Under the pieces are notes generated by a model. The model worked only from the letters and a program-made list of their open reading frames with translations. It had not been told where the DNA came from and ran no database searches. A stretch of DNA of 64,000 nucleotides from Septoria linicola (taxonomy: Eukaryota; Ascomycota; Dothideomycetes; Mycosphaerellales; Mycosphaerellaceae), in contig CP099429.1 of assembly GCA_024114885.1 (NCBI GenBank), positions 1,550,001-1,614,000 on the forward strand, written 5' to 3'. Positions 40,145 to 52,005 of this stretch are shown piece after piece. The number at the start of each line of letters is the position of its first letter. The stretch's first letter is position 1. A program made the position numbers and the translations under genes.

Positions 40145-41516
40145 TCATATCCGCCCATTCACGTGGACTGGCACTAGTTGCTCCCGACTTTCGCAGTCCC
40201 ATTCCCGCTTATCCCTTTCCACCTGCTCGACGACAGTCGTGACTGTGATTCCGTCACCTCTCTTTTCAGCAAAGTCGTGCTCGTCAGGGGATATAAGACT
40301 ACTGATATCCGTCTCGACTTCCTTGATACGCACTTTGCCAGATCGTCCCCACATCTTCGACCGGCCACCTAACTTCGGATCCCACGTCTCGGAACGACTC
40401 CTTTCGGTAGTCAAAGTCGTCTCGGATTTGCCGGTACGGCTCAGCTCGATCGCTGGCGTGTTATCTCCGCCACCACGACTGCCCGATGCAGTGGCGATGA
40501 GGCTTGGGAAGTATTTGGTGACGAGCCCCTTGAGTGTGGGCAGGCAGCTGGCAATGATGCCGACAGTGGCTTCGAGTGCAGCCCAGAGCGCCGCGAGAGG
40601 ATTGTCCCAGCTAGGATCGTCGCTGACCGCGATGGCGTATAATGAATGGAACCGAACGATCGAGATCACGCAAATTATTCCTCCGAGCCCGAAGACTGCC
40701 ATGAGCGCGTGACGTTGTCGCTTGGGCAAGTTGAGGCTCTTGACCACGGGTAGAGGCAGTATCGCTGTTGCGATATCTGTGGCAATATTGAAACTCGAGT
40801 TGAAGAACCTAACACCAGTCAGCATTTCAGACCAGAATCTGGAAGCGGAATGCACCATAGAGGCAGCTTCGTCAAGCACTTCCCAGGCTTGTTTGGCTCC
40901 CAGAAATGCGAAACCGGCTGGCAGAGGAAGATCGACACAAAGACCGTCCACCACATGAAGATAAATATGATGAACCCAAGAGCATAAGCGCACTTCCGAA
41001 ACTTCGGAATATGCCCAAAAATCCGCAGACACTGCAAGACAATCGAGAGCTTCGCCAGCCCGAGTCCAAGATAATAATTCCAGATCGAAATCCTGTTTTG
41101 TCATCAGCACTCGACATCTCACAAGCTCAGAAGAAACAGTCCATCATACCAAAACCAAACCAACAGATGATGCTCCTCACTCTTCGAAAGACTCGCCTCA
41201 TGTCGGCCCAACCCATAATGCACCTGGTTCATAATGCACATTGCAAACACGGTCGTGAAGAACATGGCCAGCGAAACAACCATGTCGTCCCATCCTGCTT
41301 GTCGGACGATGCCGATTCGCGTCCAGAGTCGGAGAACTACGCATACGAAAGCGATGAAGTTCTGTCGTTTGGTGGTGTGTCAGCTAGTGGTGATGACTGT
41401 GTCTGTGTCTGTGTCTGTGTCTGCCGGACGCCGAATACGATCAACGGATGACTTACAAAGGTCGTCACCACCGCGACCACTGTCGCAGGCGAGGCGTGGC
41501 CGCTTGGTTTCTTCAT
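40145..41516 (-). CDS. PTH11-like integral membrane protein without CFEM
   Basis: Exons 41516-41457, 41361-41150, 41092-40856 and 40808-40145 encode 390 aa. The first exon encodes only 20 residues. Helix signatures are GWDDMVVSLAMFFTTVFAMCIMNQVHYGLGRH, LGLGLAKLSIVLQCLRIF, CQPVSHFWEPNKPGKCL and LWFFNSSFNIATDIATAILPLPVV; the rhodopsin-like domain spans about residues 20-290, followed by a ~100-residue cytosolic tail rich in Ser/Thr/Arg. It lacks a signal peptide and CFEM. It is convergent with the CFEM receptor, the stops being 49 bp apart. Function is probably signal perception at the plasma membrane, inferred from family. Confidence 0.85.
41398..41422 (+). repeat. TGTGTC hexanucleotide microsatellite in an intron
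   Basis: About four units of TGTGTC lie in the 95-nt first intron of the minus-strand PTH11-like gene. That intron is longer than its neighbours, and repeat growth may explain part of this. Confidence 0.8.
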
Positions 41517-42363
41517 GGTGATTTCCTTCTCAAGCTCAATTCATCCGTCCTCTCGTCACACCGGCAACACGCAGAGCAGGATGTTGACGCTCCCTCGCAC
41601 CAAACCGCGCAGATGTGCTTTGGATAAGTTAACGAGCATGATATTCGGATGTGGAGCGTGATCAGCATCAAGGGGCAGGTCTGTGGAAGCTGGCATGTCC
41701 TGGCTCGTTCGTATCATCGGCTGGGGTCAACGCGGGGGAAAAAAGTCTCTGGGGTGTCGATTCGGATAATGCAAGATGCGTTGAGGACTGATCGGGAAGT
41801 GCGTATTAGCGTGTGGTCCCGATGGGTTTGCAGTTTTGGTGCTGCGAGTGCGGAGTATTGAAGTATGTGGTGAGGGCGTTGCATTGAAGTATCGCATCAA
41901 CCGGCACACTGAGATTTCGCATTGCTTCCAGTCTTCTGTTCTCTCGATGATCGTTTTCTCGTCGCATTGCCCTCCGCATCAGGTTCTATAACGTCATCTT
42001 ACTGTCTGCTGCTGACAGGCTGGGCTGGTCAGGAACCAGAGTCCCTTGCGAAGTATGTGCAGCGACACAAGCGAATGCCAAGTATAGCCGGAGCAGGTCG
42101 AAACAGTATGATCGCAAGTCCAAGTCTCCAGCCAGTGGTCGTGTGGCGATATGTGTAGACTGCCCTGAATAACTACTGCGAGCGAGGCGGCCGTGAGCAT
42201 GTCGGCATGCTTGAAATTGCCGTGGAGAGTCTCGAAGTATCAAACAGTTTCATTAGCCTCTCAACATGGTGGCTTCTGCTGTCATAGAAGGAACGTAGCC
42301 TGTTACCTGCTATATTACACATTCTGCTCTTTCGTAACATGTTACGATTCCATGTCTTCACAC
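41517..42363. other. Intergenic region
   Basis: This 847-bp region is downstream of the acetate permease gene and upstream of the PTH11-like gene (both minus strand). I see no gene. Confidence 0.55.
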
Positions 42364-43434
42364 TTAGACCTTGACCTTGACCTCCTTCGCCCTGACCCGC
42401 GATGCAAGATCAACCACAGGTAGCTCTGGGAATGGCAGCTCCATCGTTGGAATCATAATCGCCAGTAAAAGATACCAACCCAACATCGCGGCAGCCCAGA
42501 AGCAGGCTCCAGTCGCAACGAGGAATTGACTCGATTGTGCCATAGCTCCGATACCAGCATAAAAGAACGATGCAGTAGCAAATCCGAAGCCCATCGTCGC
42601 TGCGACGAAGATGAGGAAGAAGATGAGGTTCGTGCGAAGCGAGCAGAGGAGGAAGATGAAAGAGAGGATGCCGAGGGACAGGGGGTAGAATCCTATAGCA
42701 TGTTGTTAGCGAGTGAGAATGATAGACTATCTGACAGTCAGCTTACCGTAGCTGTTCGCAAATGCCGCGGTCTGCTCCTGGTTCATTTCTCCGATGTACG
42801 GATTGCCTGATGTGTATGCTGATACCGCATTGAACATTGGCATGAAGGTAGTGCCGAAGGTCAAGAAATGCGCTCCGTAGCCCATGAAAACCAGGAATGG
42901 GAAGCTGTTCAGGTACAATCAGCTTTGCAAATCGAGCATCTGCTTCACCACGGAAGTGATGTTCCGACTCACGTGTTTCCAAGGATAAATTCACCCAGCC
43001 CAGCAAGCCACAGCAGAAGACCTCCGAACCAAATCGTTGCTCCTACACTGGACTGTGCAGCACCACCCGCGCCTCGCCAGCCCAACAGAGCAGCGCTCAG
43101 AGGCGTAAGACCGACTGAGAAACCCATGATGGCCAGAGGCGTTGGGTTGGCGAAACCCTTCAGTGGCGAAGCCTTGACATTGCGAGGCGAGAGGAACAGG
43201 CGCTCAAACTGCTCGTCTGTGATGCTCTTACTTGTCAAGCTGCGCACATGTCAGCAATAGCCATAGTAGAAGCTGGTCGTTGTCTGAATTGGACACTTAC
43301 ATCTTGCGCAGACCAGCTGTGTCGTGCTCGGCATCGCCAAAGTCTGCTTGTTCGTAGTGTTTGGCTCCATTCCTGGAGTCCTCTGGCATTTCGCTACCGA
43401 ACTGGCCATCTTCGAGCTGCTTTGCGTCTGACAT
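42364..43434 (-). CDS. ATO-family acetate/ammonia permease (GPR1/FUN34/YaaH)
   Basis: Exons 43434-43301, 43239-42973, 42904-42747 and 42692-42364 encode 295 aa. A soluble N-terminus of about 80 residues precedes the family motif region, here FANPTPLAIMGFSVGL (the NPAPLGL/NPSPLG-type signature), and six helices with GAGGAAQSSVGATIWFGGLLLWLAGLGEFILGN, FLVFMGYGAHFLTFGTTFMPMF and a closing pair of helices. Aspergillus AcpA and yeast Ady2 are proton-coupled acetate transporters in the plasma membrane; some paralogues affect ammonia export. The substrate here is inferred. All introns close in phase and are 54-68 nt. The tail is short with charged residues. Confidence 0.92.
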
Positions 43435-44613
43435 TGTGCTAGTAAGTCCCTCTGTTGACAGCCTGGTGGTACACAGTACCAGTTGAGATGAGTGGAGCAA
43501 AGGATCGTGAGGCACCTGGGGAAATTGGGGACCCCATGGAGATAGACCGTCTTATGACCATGGAGCTAGAGTTTCGTTCTAACTGCCAACGATGTCAATG
43601 GCGCCGGCATAGACGAGTAGTCTCAGAGCTGGAACAGAGCCGCTCGTCTTGGTAGAGGCTGGTTCTGGGCCCGAGCAGCTCACGTGTAGGCATGACGATC
43701 GCGATTCTGACCAACCAGCAGCACGATCGCAAATAATTGTTACTGATTATTGCTTGGAACAGCCGCGTGAGCCATGTTCAAATTGCCGTTGCGAAGCAGG
43801 TTCGAGCGAATCGTAAGTCGTTGCGACAGAATAGGCAAACGGCAAGCCGTCTAAGCTCGGATAGAGCTCAGCTGTTAGCGCAAACCACGTCGTCACACCT
43901 GCCATACTTTTAACACGATCTCCATGAATCAGTACGAGTGCCTCGCGACGCGTCCTCGGAAGAGTGTCCGTGTCGAATTGCCGGTGGACGTCTGAGGGGT
44001 TATGCGAGATTGGGGTAGATGCATCGCGCGATCTCTGGGCGCTTCAGGATGAAGAGACCAGAATTTTGAAGCTCTGCACAAGGACAGCTTAGCTATGAGC
44101 GTTCTGGTTTGAAGAAGATGTTGTTGTCATTTCGTTCTTCCTGCGGACAACGAGGCAGGCGGCCGTCTTGCCTCGAACTTGGGTGTCCATTGCAGCTGAT
44201 TGAGGACTGGTGATCATCTAGCAACGGCTGTTTAGATGAATTGTCAAACGCGGCGAGGCGAAGAGACACATGAAATCGCGCGCGAGACGGTTCAATCGTG
44301 GTGGAACAGACAGAACGCCCTTGCAGCCTTGGCGCGCTCGCTCTTGCCTCAGGACGCCAGAAACAGTCGAAGTAGCAATTCAGATACTGAGCGCGCCCTG
44401 ACGATCACAGGAGATACTAAGAGTATAGTACACACCGGAACGCATTACCACAGCCAACACATCGTCATATCCCACACTATCTCAAGCCGACTCCTTGTCA
44501 TCATATTTACCTTTCCTCACCATCTCGATATGCTCAACGAACGTTGTTTCTGAATCCAGTCTCCTGGAGCACGACGTCAGTAGTATTCATATGCCCTCTT
44601 GCCCAGCAATTGC
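43435..44613. other. Intergenic region upstream of acetate permease
   Basis: This 1.2-kb region lies between the permease promoter and the 3' end of the next minus-strand gene. I see no gene; short plus-strand frames at 44236-44850 run antisense to or upstream of the receptor gene and show no features. Confidence 0.5.
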
Positions 44614-46296
44614 TCACTCATCGCGCACTCCTGCCGCCCGATCTGGTATCTCAGGCAACGCCTCCTCACTCTCGCCCACAGTAGGCAGTCTTGTCCTCGG
44701 CATACTATTGAACTTCCAAGCTTTTTCACGAACATGTCGATCGATGGAGGCCATCCAGTCGGACATGGGCTTTTCGGTCTTGCTTCTGCGTTGGTTGCTG
44801 CCTTCTCGACTGTTTGTGGTGACTCGGTTGAAGAATCGACGCTGAGATGAGCAGCCGCGTTAGTGGAGCGATCGCATCAGGTAGTAAGGTGGATTCTTAC
44901 TATGTATGTGTATATCGCTGGGAGACAGGCACAGACGAATGCTGCGTGGAACCTGGCGAGGAGAGACAGTGTGGTTAGCCTGCTGATCTCCTCGGTATGA
45001 TGCTGGTACTCACTCCATTCGCGACCAATAACTTGTCGGAACGTTGTCCCATGTCAAATTCCTGGAGTCGGCGTACTTAAGGATACTGTGCAGGCGCAGA
45101 ATACTCACGATGGATGCGAAAGCCCCAATACCGAACATCAATGTCAGTAAGCACTTCTTGCGCTTGTTGAGCTGGAGTCTCCACAGTTGCGGCATTGGCA
45201 TAAGCAGCACCACGGCGTCGAGGAAGATGTTGATCGCTGCGACAGACCAAGCTCCTGCGTTGATATCCATACAATGGCCACGATGTTCGAGATCCCATCT
45301 GTGCCTTGGAGTAATGCGATTCAGTGATCACTATCTGATTCAATGTGCAGCGCCGTTGACTTACCAGTAGTACGAGGGTGGATTGCAGCTGAAGACCAGT
45401 ACCACGAGCACTGCAAAGATGAAGGCGAGGTTTATGGCGATGACCGCGTAAGTCCATCGTGTGAACGCTGGAGCCGGGAAGAAGCGCAGGTATGTCAGGA
45501 GCAATGAGATCTTGACAAAACCCAAACCGACAACGTACGTGATGGACCCGAAGTAATTCAGCTTGAGCATTCTGGTGATGTTTGGAAATGGGACGGCCCA
45601 GACGTCTTTACCAAGTCCGGCCTCTGTGATCAGGATCGCGAGCACGATAGCGGGTATGGCTATCAGCATCGATATCGAGATAGCAATGTCATCCCACCTG
45701 CGCGTGTTCAGAACATGGCTATTCTGTCCAATATTGGGACATACCAGAGTTGCGACACAACGTGCTTGTTGAACGCAAAACCCACTGTCTTTGGCAGAAT
45801 GCGCAAGATGTATGCAATGACGACCAGTGTGAAGCCGGCAATACCGTACTTGATTGTGTACTGACGACTGCGCATTGGCTCCTCGCAGATGGTTGCGCTG
45901 ACATTCTTGATCGCTGTAGCTCGCACTGTCAGTATAGGGAGGGAGACTTGCGTACAAGATGCGGAGAGGAGTATACTCAAGGCCTGCCTGATGGTACAGT
46001 GTTTCAGCACACAGCGTTGAGCTCCATCTTCGATGACAGCATTGCCGCAGCTGCAGTCCAAGTCCTCAAGCGCACAAGTCGAGTTCGATATTACTTGTGT
46101 AAGGCAGTCCGACTGCTACACTGTCAGTATCGATCCCCCTCGCTTATCATTCCAGGTCGGCCCATACTCCACATGCTGGCATGGACTTCAGAAGTTGCAG
46201 AGCCTTCTCAAGGCGATAGGTTTCGTGCCTATCATCTGCGGTTGATCTCGCTACTGCTGCAAGCAGGCAAACAAGTGCTGCCCTTGGCTTCACCAT
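44614..46296 (-). CDS. CFEM-domain PTH11-like receptor, seven exons
   Basis: Exons 46296-46168, 46115-45977, 45913-45745, 45697-45365, 45304-45014, 44952-44901 and 44841-44614 encode 446 aa. Exon 1 holds a signal peptide (about residues 1-20) and the first CFEM cysteine (MPACG). Exon 2 holds most of CFEM (DCLTQVISNSTCALEDLDCSCGN...RCVLKHCTIRQAL) and exon 3 the last cysteine (VSATICEEP). Seven helices follow, with WWDDIAIS-type, GLGFVKISLLLTYLRFF and WSVAAINIFLDAVVLLMPMPQLW segments and a ~95-residue basic tail. The CFEM cysteines are eight. Intron 2 is 63 nt with no in-frame stop, so its retention would insert 21 residues without breaking the frame. Role as surface-signal receptor is inferred from family. 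Confidence 0.87.
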
Positions 46297-47281
46297 CGAG
46301 GAACGTGTCGAAGGTACCTGCACCGACGATAGTGTGCGATGTCGAAGATACGGTGAGTGAGGTCCGCGCTAAGACTTATCTTGGAGAAACCCAGGGCTAG
46401 TCGGGAGTCATAATGCTAGCACATGGTGCAAGCGGTGAGGTTCGTGTGCGCTACAACCCTCACTAAACGATGCCCTGACAAGTGCTGGGGAACAGCGCAG
46501 AGCGGAATCAATCTACTCGGAACTCACCACATTTTCACGCTGACCATCGGCCGATATACCTGTTCTGAAGCATTGATCGCTGTGCCGAGCTGGGCGTGAC
46601 TCCTGATTATCGATCCAGGCACATCCTCGCGCGCAGAAAACGACTGCAACTTGACATTCGCCGGTCGTGTTAGAACAGTAAGCAGGGACAAGGGCAGCAG
46701 AATTCAAAAGCGCGCATGGCGCATTGAGATGTCAAAGCATCAGAAGGTTCGATCAACGCTTGGGACCGATATTGCCGAGCGGTCAGTACCTGTTGGACAG
46801 CATGGTCTTTCCGCCTGCCATCCGTCGGTGAAGTTGTGATCAGAGTGTTGTGGCATGTCCTCTGATCGACTCTATCTTGAATTTGCTTATCAAGCTTGTC
46901 GTGAGTTCGCACTTCTCGGAACGTGGAGTGTTGCCGCGAGAAACATGCGCAAAGTTCGGTGAACTCGTGCTGTAGCTTCAACCGATCTCTCAAGAGTGGG
47001 AAGATTGATTGTAGCCACAGAGGTGGTGATACTCGGGCATTGCATGTGGTCCGAAAGTTTGGGATGAGGAGCGGGCAAGAGAGTCCAGAGCAGTGAGGAG
47101 TTCAGAACGAGGGAAAGTGGCTGCTCGCGTGTCGCGGCAAAGGTTGATCCGATCCGCGCGCTAAGCTTTCAATGCAGGGATTCGGCGGGCTGATCTTTTG
47201 GTTGCTGCTGCTGCTGCAGTGTTCAAGGAGTCAGATTGAAGGAACAAATTCCAGTCATTGCGCGTGTCTGACTGTCTGTAT
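46297..47281. other. Divergent intergenic region
   Basis: This 985-bp region contains promoters of the CFEM receptor and the ThrRS gene. A 64-codon minus-strand frame at 46513-46707 has five Cys but no signal peptide, so I do not call it. No other feature is visible. Confidence 0.5.
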
Positions 47282-49778
47282 ATGCTGTCGCGGAGAGTAC
47301 CCAGACTGCTCCGCTTGACTCGATTGCCACAGTCGCGTCCTCGTATTATTCCCATTGCCGCTGCATGCTGGACGAATAGCAGCAGTAGATTGTGCAGCTC
47401 TCACCACCACGACCACGACCATCCACGAGAACGTCGCCCTCCACCGACCAAAATGGGCAAGGACAAAAAGGGCGACGCCGGTGACGCGCGACCGCTGGAG
47501 CTCAATCCTCCACCAGACTACTTCGCCACTCGCAATGCGCTCTTTGACAAGCGAAAAGCAGAGCAGGATGAGTGGAAGGCCAAGCAGCCCCGCGAAGCCA
47601 TCACCATCACCGTCGGCACCAGCGAAAAGGAAGGAACGAGCTGGGAGACCACTCCTGCCCAGATTGCTCGCGACATCAGCAAGAGCTTGTTCGAGCGCAC
47701 CGTCATTGCCCGCATTGATGGCGACGAGCTGTGGGATCTCGACCGACCATTCGAGAAGAGCTGCAAGCTAGAGCTCCTCGACTTTGACCACCCCGAAGGA
47801 AAGAAGGTCTTCTGGCACAGCAGCGCTCACATTCTCGGTGAGGCATGTGAGAAGAGATTTGGCTGTTCTTTGTGCATTGGTCCTCCAGTCGAAGATGGCT
47901 TCTACTACGAAATGGCTCTGCCGGGCCAGGCAGCAGTCACTGCCGCCGACTACAAGCCATTGAAGCAGATTGCCGAAAAGGCCATCAAGGAGAAGCAGCC
48001 CTTTGAGCGTCTCACCCTCAGCAAGGAGGATCTGCTGGAGATGTTCTCCTACAACAAGTACAAGCAGCACATTATCAACGACAAGATCCCAGACGGCACA
48101 TCTACCACTGTCTACCGATGTGGTCCCCTGATCGATCTGTGCAGAGGTCCTCACGTACAGCACACCGGACGCATCAAGGCCTTCGAGGTGATGAAGAACT
48201 CGGCCAGTTACTTCTTGGGTGACGCAAAGAACGACAGTCTACAGCGTATTTATGGTGTTTCGTTCCCAGATAAGAAGGTAGGTACTGATTGCATGGGCAA
48301 AGAGACCGACACTAACAATTCTGCAGGCCCTCGAGGAGCACAAACACTTCCTTGAAGAAGCTGCCAAGCGCGACCATCGCAAGATCGGTCAAGAACAGGA
48401 GCTCTTCTTCTTCCACCAAATGTCTCCGGGATCAGCTTTCTTCCTTCCTCACGGCATGATCATCAAGAACGCTCTATACTCCTTCATCCGGGACGAGTAC
48501 TGGAAGCGCGGCTACCAAGAGGTCGGCTCGCCCAACATGTACAACTCTGCTCTTTGGAAGCAGTCTGGTCACTGGCAACATTATCACGAAGACATGTTCA
48601 CATTCGAGGTTGAGAAGGACCAATGGGCTTTGAAGCCTATGAACTGCCCGGGCCATTGTCTACTTTTTGGCCACCGAGAGCGAAGTTACCGAGAACTGCC
48701 AATGCGTATCGCTGACTGTGGTGTGCTGCACCGAAATGAAGCTTCGGGTGCGCTATCTGGACTTACCCGTGTGCGTCGTTTCGAACAAGACGATACCCAC
48801 ATCTTCTGTATGGAAAGCCAAGTCGAGCAGGAAGTCAAGGCGCTGTTCGATTTCATGACGGCCGTGTATGGTCTTTTCGGCTTCAAATTCAAGATGAAGC
48901 TATCCACCATGCCTGAGAACCATCTCGGAGACGAGGCTACCTGGCAGCGTGCAGAGGCGCAACTCGCCAGTGCTTTGGACGAGTTCAAGGCGAACACCGG
49001 CACGCAATGGGAGCTCAATCCAGGTGACGGTGCGTTCTACGGCCCAAAGATCGATGTCACCATTTCCGATGCACTTCGACGTGAGTTCCAGTGCGCCACG
49101 ATTCAGTTGGATTTCCAGCTGCCGCAGCAATTCAATCTCGAGTACCGTACCGACGAAGTCGCCACCGCAGCTCCTGGGGCGAAGACCGAGACCAACGGCG
49201 AGAAGCCTGCAGAGGCACCAAAGGCAGAGGAGAAGACACTGCCGATCCACCCTGCACCAACTGCACAGACTGGCGATGTTTCTGCGGCAGCAGCCACACC
49301 TGCCAAGCCAGAGGCCAACTACCGTCGCGAGCTGACTCCCGGATGCGCACGTCCGGTCATGATCCATCGTGCCATCTACGGCTCGTTTGAGCGCTTCATT
49401 GGTATCTTGACTGAGCACTTTGGTGGCAAGTGGCCTTTCTGGCTGTCGCCTCGACAAGTCCTCATTGTTCCTGTCATGGTTACCGCCAACGACTATGTGC
49501 TCGAACTACAAAAGGAGTTCCGCGCGGCGAAGATGCACGTGGACATTGATATCTCAGGCAACACTATGCAAAAGAAGATCCGCACTGGACAGCTTGCGCA
49601 GTACAACTTCATTTTTGTCGTCGGCGCACAAGAGAAGGAATCGCGCACTGTCAACATCCGAAATCGTGACGACCCAACCACACAAAAGATGGGCGAACTT
49701 ATTCCAGTGGACAAGGCGATGGAGCTGCTTACAAAACTGAGGGACGAGAGGAGGCTTGTTTCAGATCTGAAGGCATAG
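47282..49778 (+). CDS. THS1: Threonyl-tRNA synthetase, likely dual cytosolic/mitochondrial
   Basis: Exons 47282-48277 and 48327-49778 encode 815 aa. The order is TGS-like region (about 110-170), editing domain with HSSAH (179-183) and CRGPH (287-291), then the class II core: motif 1 near GSPNMYNSALW, motif 2 with HRNEASGALSGLTRVRRFEQDD (from 467), motif 3 region HRAIYGSFERF, and the anticodon-binding domain at the end. It attaches threonine to tRNA(Thr). The first ATG is followed by 57 residues that are Arg/Ser-rich and nearly free of acidic residues, then a His/Asp linker; Met58 (47453, context CAAAATGGG) starts the usual cytosolic form MGKDKKGD. Two initiation sites would give mitochondrial and cytosolic enzymes. 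An Ala/Pro/Glu-rich insertion of about 55 residues sits before motif 3. Confidence 0.95.
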
Positions 49779-50929
49779 ATTGCTGCCAAGTCTGTCCTTG
49801 ATGGTCAGGAAATGGCAATGATACATGAGCGGGAGGTGTTGAGGAGTACAGATGCGTCGAACAGCGAGACATGGGTGTGGAATCTCCTGTGGAGAGCTAT
49901 GTGCAAGTTGGTTTGGAAGCTCGTGTGGAAGATGCTGTGGAAAATCATGAAACCATTCTTGCGTAGCTCAGGCATAGCATGATCGAGACATAGCATGCAC
50001 TAGCCAGAGCTACCTCCGATCCCATTCCAAAGTCCTCGGGAATACCAGTTCAGACTGCCGTTCCGCACATGAGGCTTCCTCATCCAACCCGATCTTGGCA
50101 AGAAGAGGTTCACTCATTCCTCTCTGGCCCCCTCCCCTTCACATCACCATCTCCTCTCCCATTGGTAGGTGTCTCCCAGATATCCAAACTCGAAAACTTC
50201 GGCGCCTACTCCCTCACTTCCTCTCCCGATTGCTCATCAGCTCCTCCCTCTGCTACTTCGTCCTGCTCACCACCAAGCCTCGGCTTCCAGTAGCCATAGT
50301 ATAACCACATTCCATATGTATACGTCTCGACACATCCGATGATTGTAGCCGCTGTGTAGATTGGCTATTTTGATACGTGGTGAGGCGCCGAGGTCGGAGA
50401 GGTTGAATGATGGGGTGGAGATGTTTTGGATTTTGGTTTCTGGGATTATTGGGTGGGGGTTCTGTGGGGAGAAGGAGACGTGATGCCTCGGGTCAAGATC
50501 TGGTAGCGTGCTAGATGGATGAGATGGAGTTGCGATCACATGCCGTGAGGGTGAGAGTGAAAGAGCTGAAGAGGGAGAGATGTTGATGAGGAGGCGTGAC
50601 ATTGAGGATGCTGAGTGGATCTATAATCCAGTGATTTTAGTGTTCACTATCAGAAGAAGGGTACATAGAACAATTGCCACTGCAACTGAGATGTGTCGTT
50701 TGTGCTATACATATATGGAGGTGGTCACAAGGCATGCGATATCATCGTGTTCGCGTCGTGCAGTGATTGGTGTTGGAGAATCCTTTGTATTACTACATGG
50801 GATCAAGCTCGGATGTAGTAGGAAGTATTCTTGGCAATCCTTACGCGCCATCACTTGAGCACTTCTTTCTGTGCTCTTCAGTGCTGCTTCTTCCAGCCAC
50901 TCTTCAGTCCCATGATCGTACCTCTCGAT
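49779..50929. other. Convergent intergenic region
   Basis: This 1.15-kb region separates the 3' ends of ThrRS and the GH17 gene. Near 49870-49950 a short imperfect GTGGAA-rich repeat occurs. Short frames elsewhere look random. I see no gene. Confidence 0.5.
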
Positions 50930-52005
50930 CTACTTACTACAACTCAAATCAAATATGGGATCTCCCAAATTCGGCTTGATCACACTGAACGAAATCTCGT
51001 TGGGATCTTTCTTCGCATCGTCCAGCGTGAACCACCAGGTATTGATGTTGCCGAGAAGTCGACACGCTACAGCATGCCAGTACTTCTTCGCGCTCTCGAC
51101 GTTGGCTTTGGCTTTGCCAGAGTCCGGACCAGCTACTGGCCATCCGGTCTCTGTAACCCAGACGGGCTTGCCTCGTGAGACGCCGACCGTGGCGTTGTAG
51201 GAGTCGAAGAATAGGCCTTCGGCGTTCTCGATGGTGTTGTCTTTGACGGTTTCGTAGTAGGGGTAGCCTATGCTCGTTAGCCTCTCTACCATGCGCTTCG
51301 ACCATCTTGGTGATCGTCTCGAAAGCATAGCTTACCATCCATGCCAATCCAGTTGACTGCAGCAGTGACTGGAAAGTTGGTCTCGTTGACCCAAGCAGTC
51401 CACGTATCTACGTGGCCAATCTTGTTTTTGAGATCATCGTGGCCGTCGAGCTTGTCTCGCGTCTGCTGAATATACTTCACAAGTTCATCTGGTGACGATC
51501 CGACGCCGGCTTTGTTGGCTATGCCTGTAGGAGTGACACGATAGAGATCTTCCGAGCCCACAGATATGCCGATGATGAGGTCGATGAATGCCTGGCCTGA
51601 TTGAATGTCAGCCCATTCGTCACAGTGATATACAATACCGACTCTTTGCAAAGGTACTAGACACTTACCATATTGATCAAGCGCTCTCTTCAGAGCAGTC
51701 AGCTCCTGGTTGAACGCATCCTGGCCTGCACTAGCCCAAAGTCCTAAGAGAAGGCTGGTCTTTGTCGCTATGGCCGCAGGTATGGCGGAAGTAGGATCAT
51801 TGGCCGTATCTGCTTGTATCGTCGTGAATAAGCGAATGGACGTGAAGCCTGAAGTGCCTGGCAAGTCTTTGACCTTGTTGAATTCTGCTTCAAAGTCCTG
51901 CTGTGACTTCTTTCCATTAGGACCGATACCGCCTGAATTGAAGCCGCGAATGATGCCTTGGGCACTGACGAGCCCGATAAGCGATACTAATGCAGACACG
52001 CGCAT
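50930..52005 (-). CDS. Secreted GH17 glucan beta-1,3-glucosidase / glucanosyltransferase
   Basis: Exons 52005-51669, 51596-51336 and 51267-50930 encode 311 aa, the usual length of a one-domain GH17. Residues 1-15 form a signal peptide (MRVSALVSLIGLVSA). The beta/alpha barrel begins GIIRGFNSGG with SIRLFTTIQADTANDP. The general acid is Glu128 in GISVGSED and the nucleophile Glu239 in VTETGWP; both are intact. There is no GPI signal or Ser/Thr-rich tail, so it is probably a soluble cell-wall or extracellular enzyme that remodels or degrades beta-1,3-glucan. Introns are 68 and 72 nt and close in phase. Linkage specificity (1,3 versus 1,6) cannot be read from sequence. Confidence 0.92.

Noticed and set aside
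46513..46707. 64-codon frame with five Cys, possible small effector
   Set aside because: It lacks a signal peptide and a plausible promoter; cysteine content alone is not enough.
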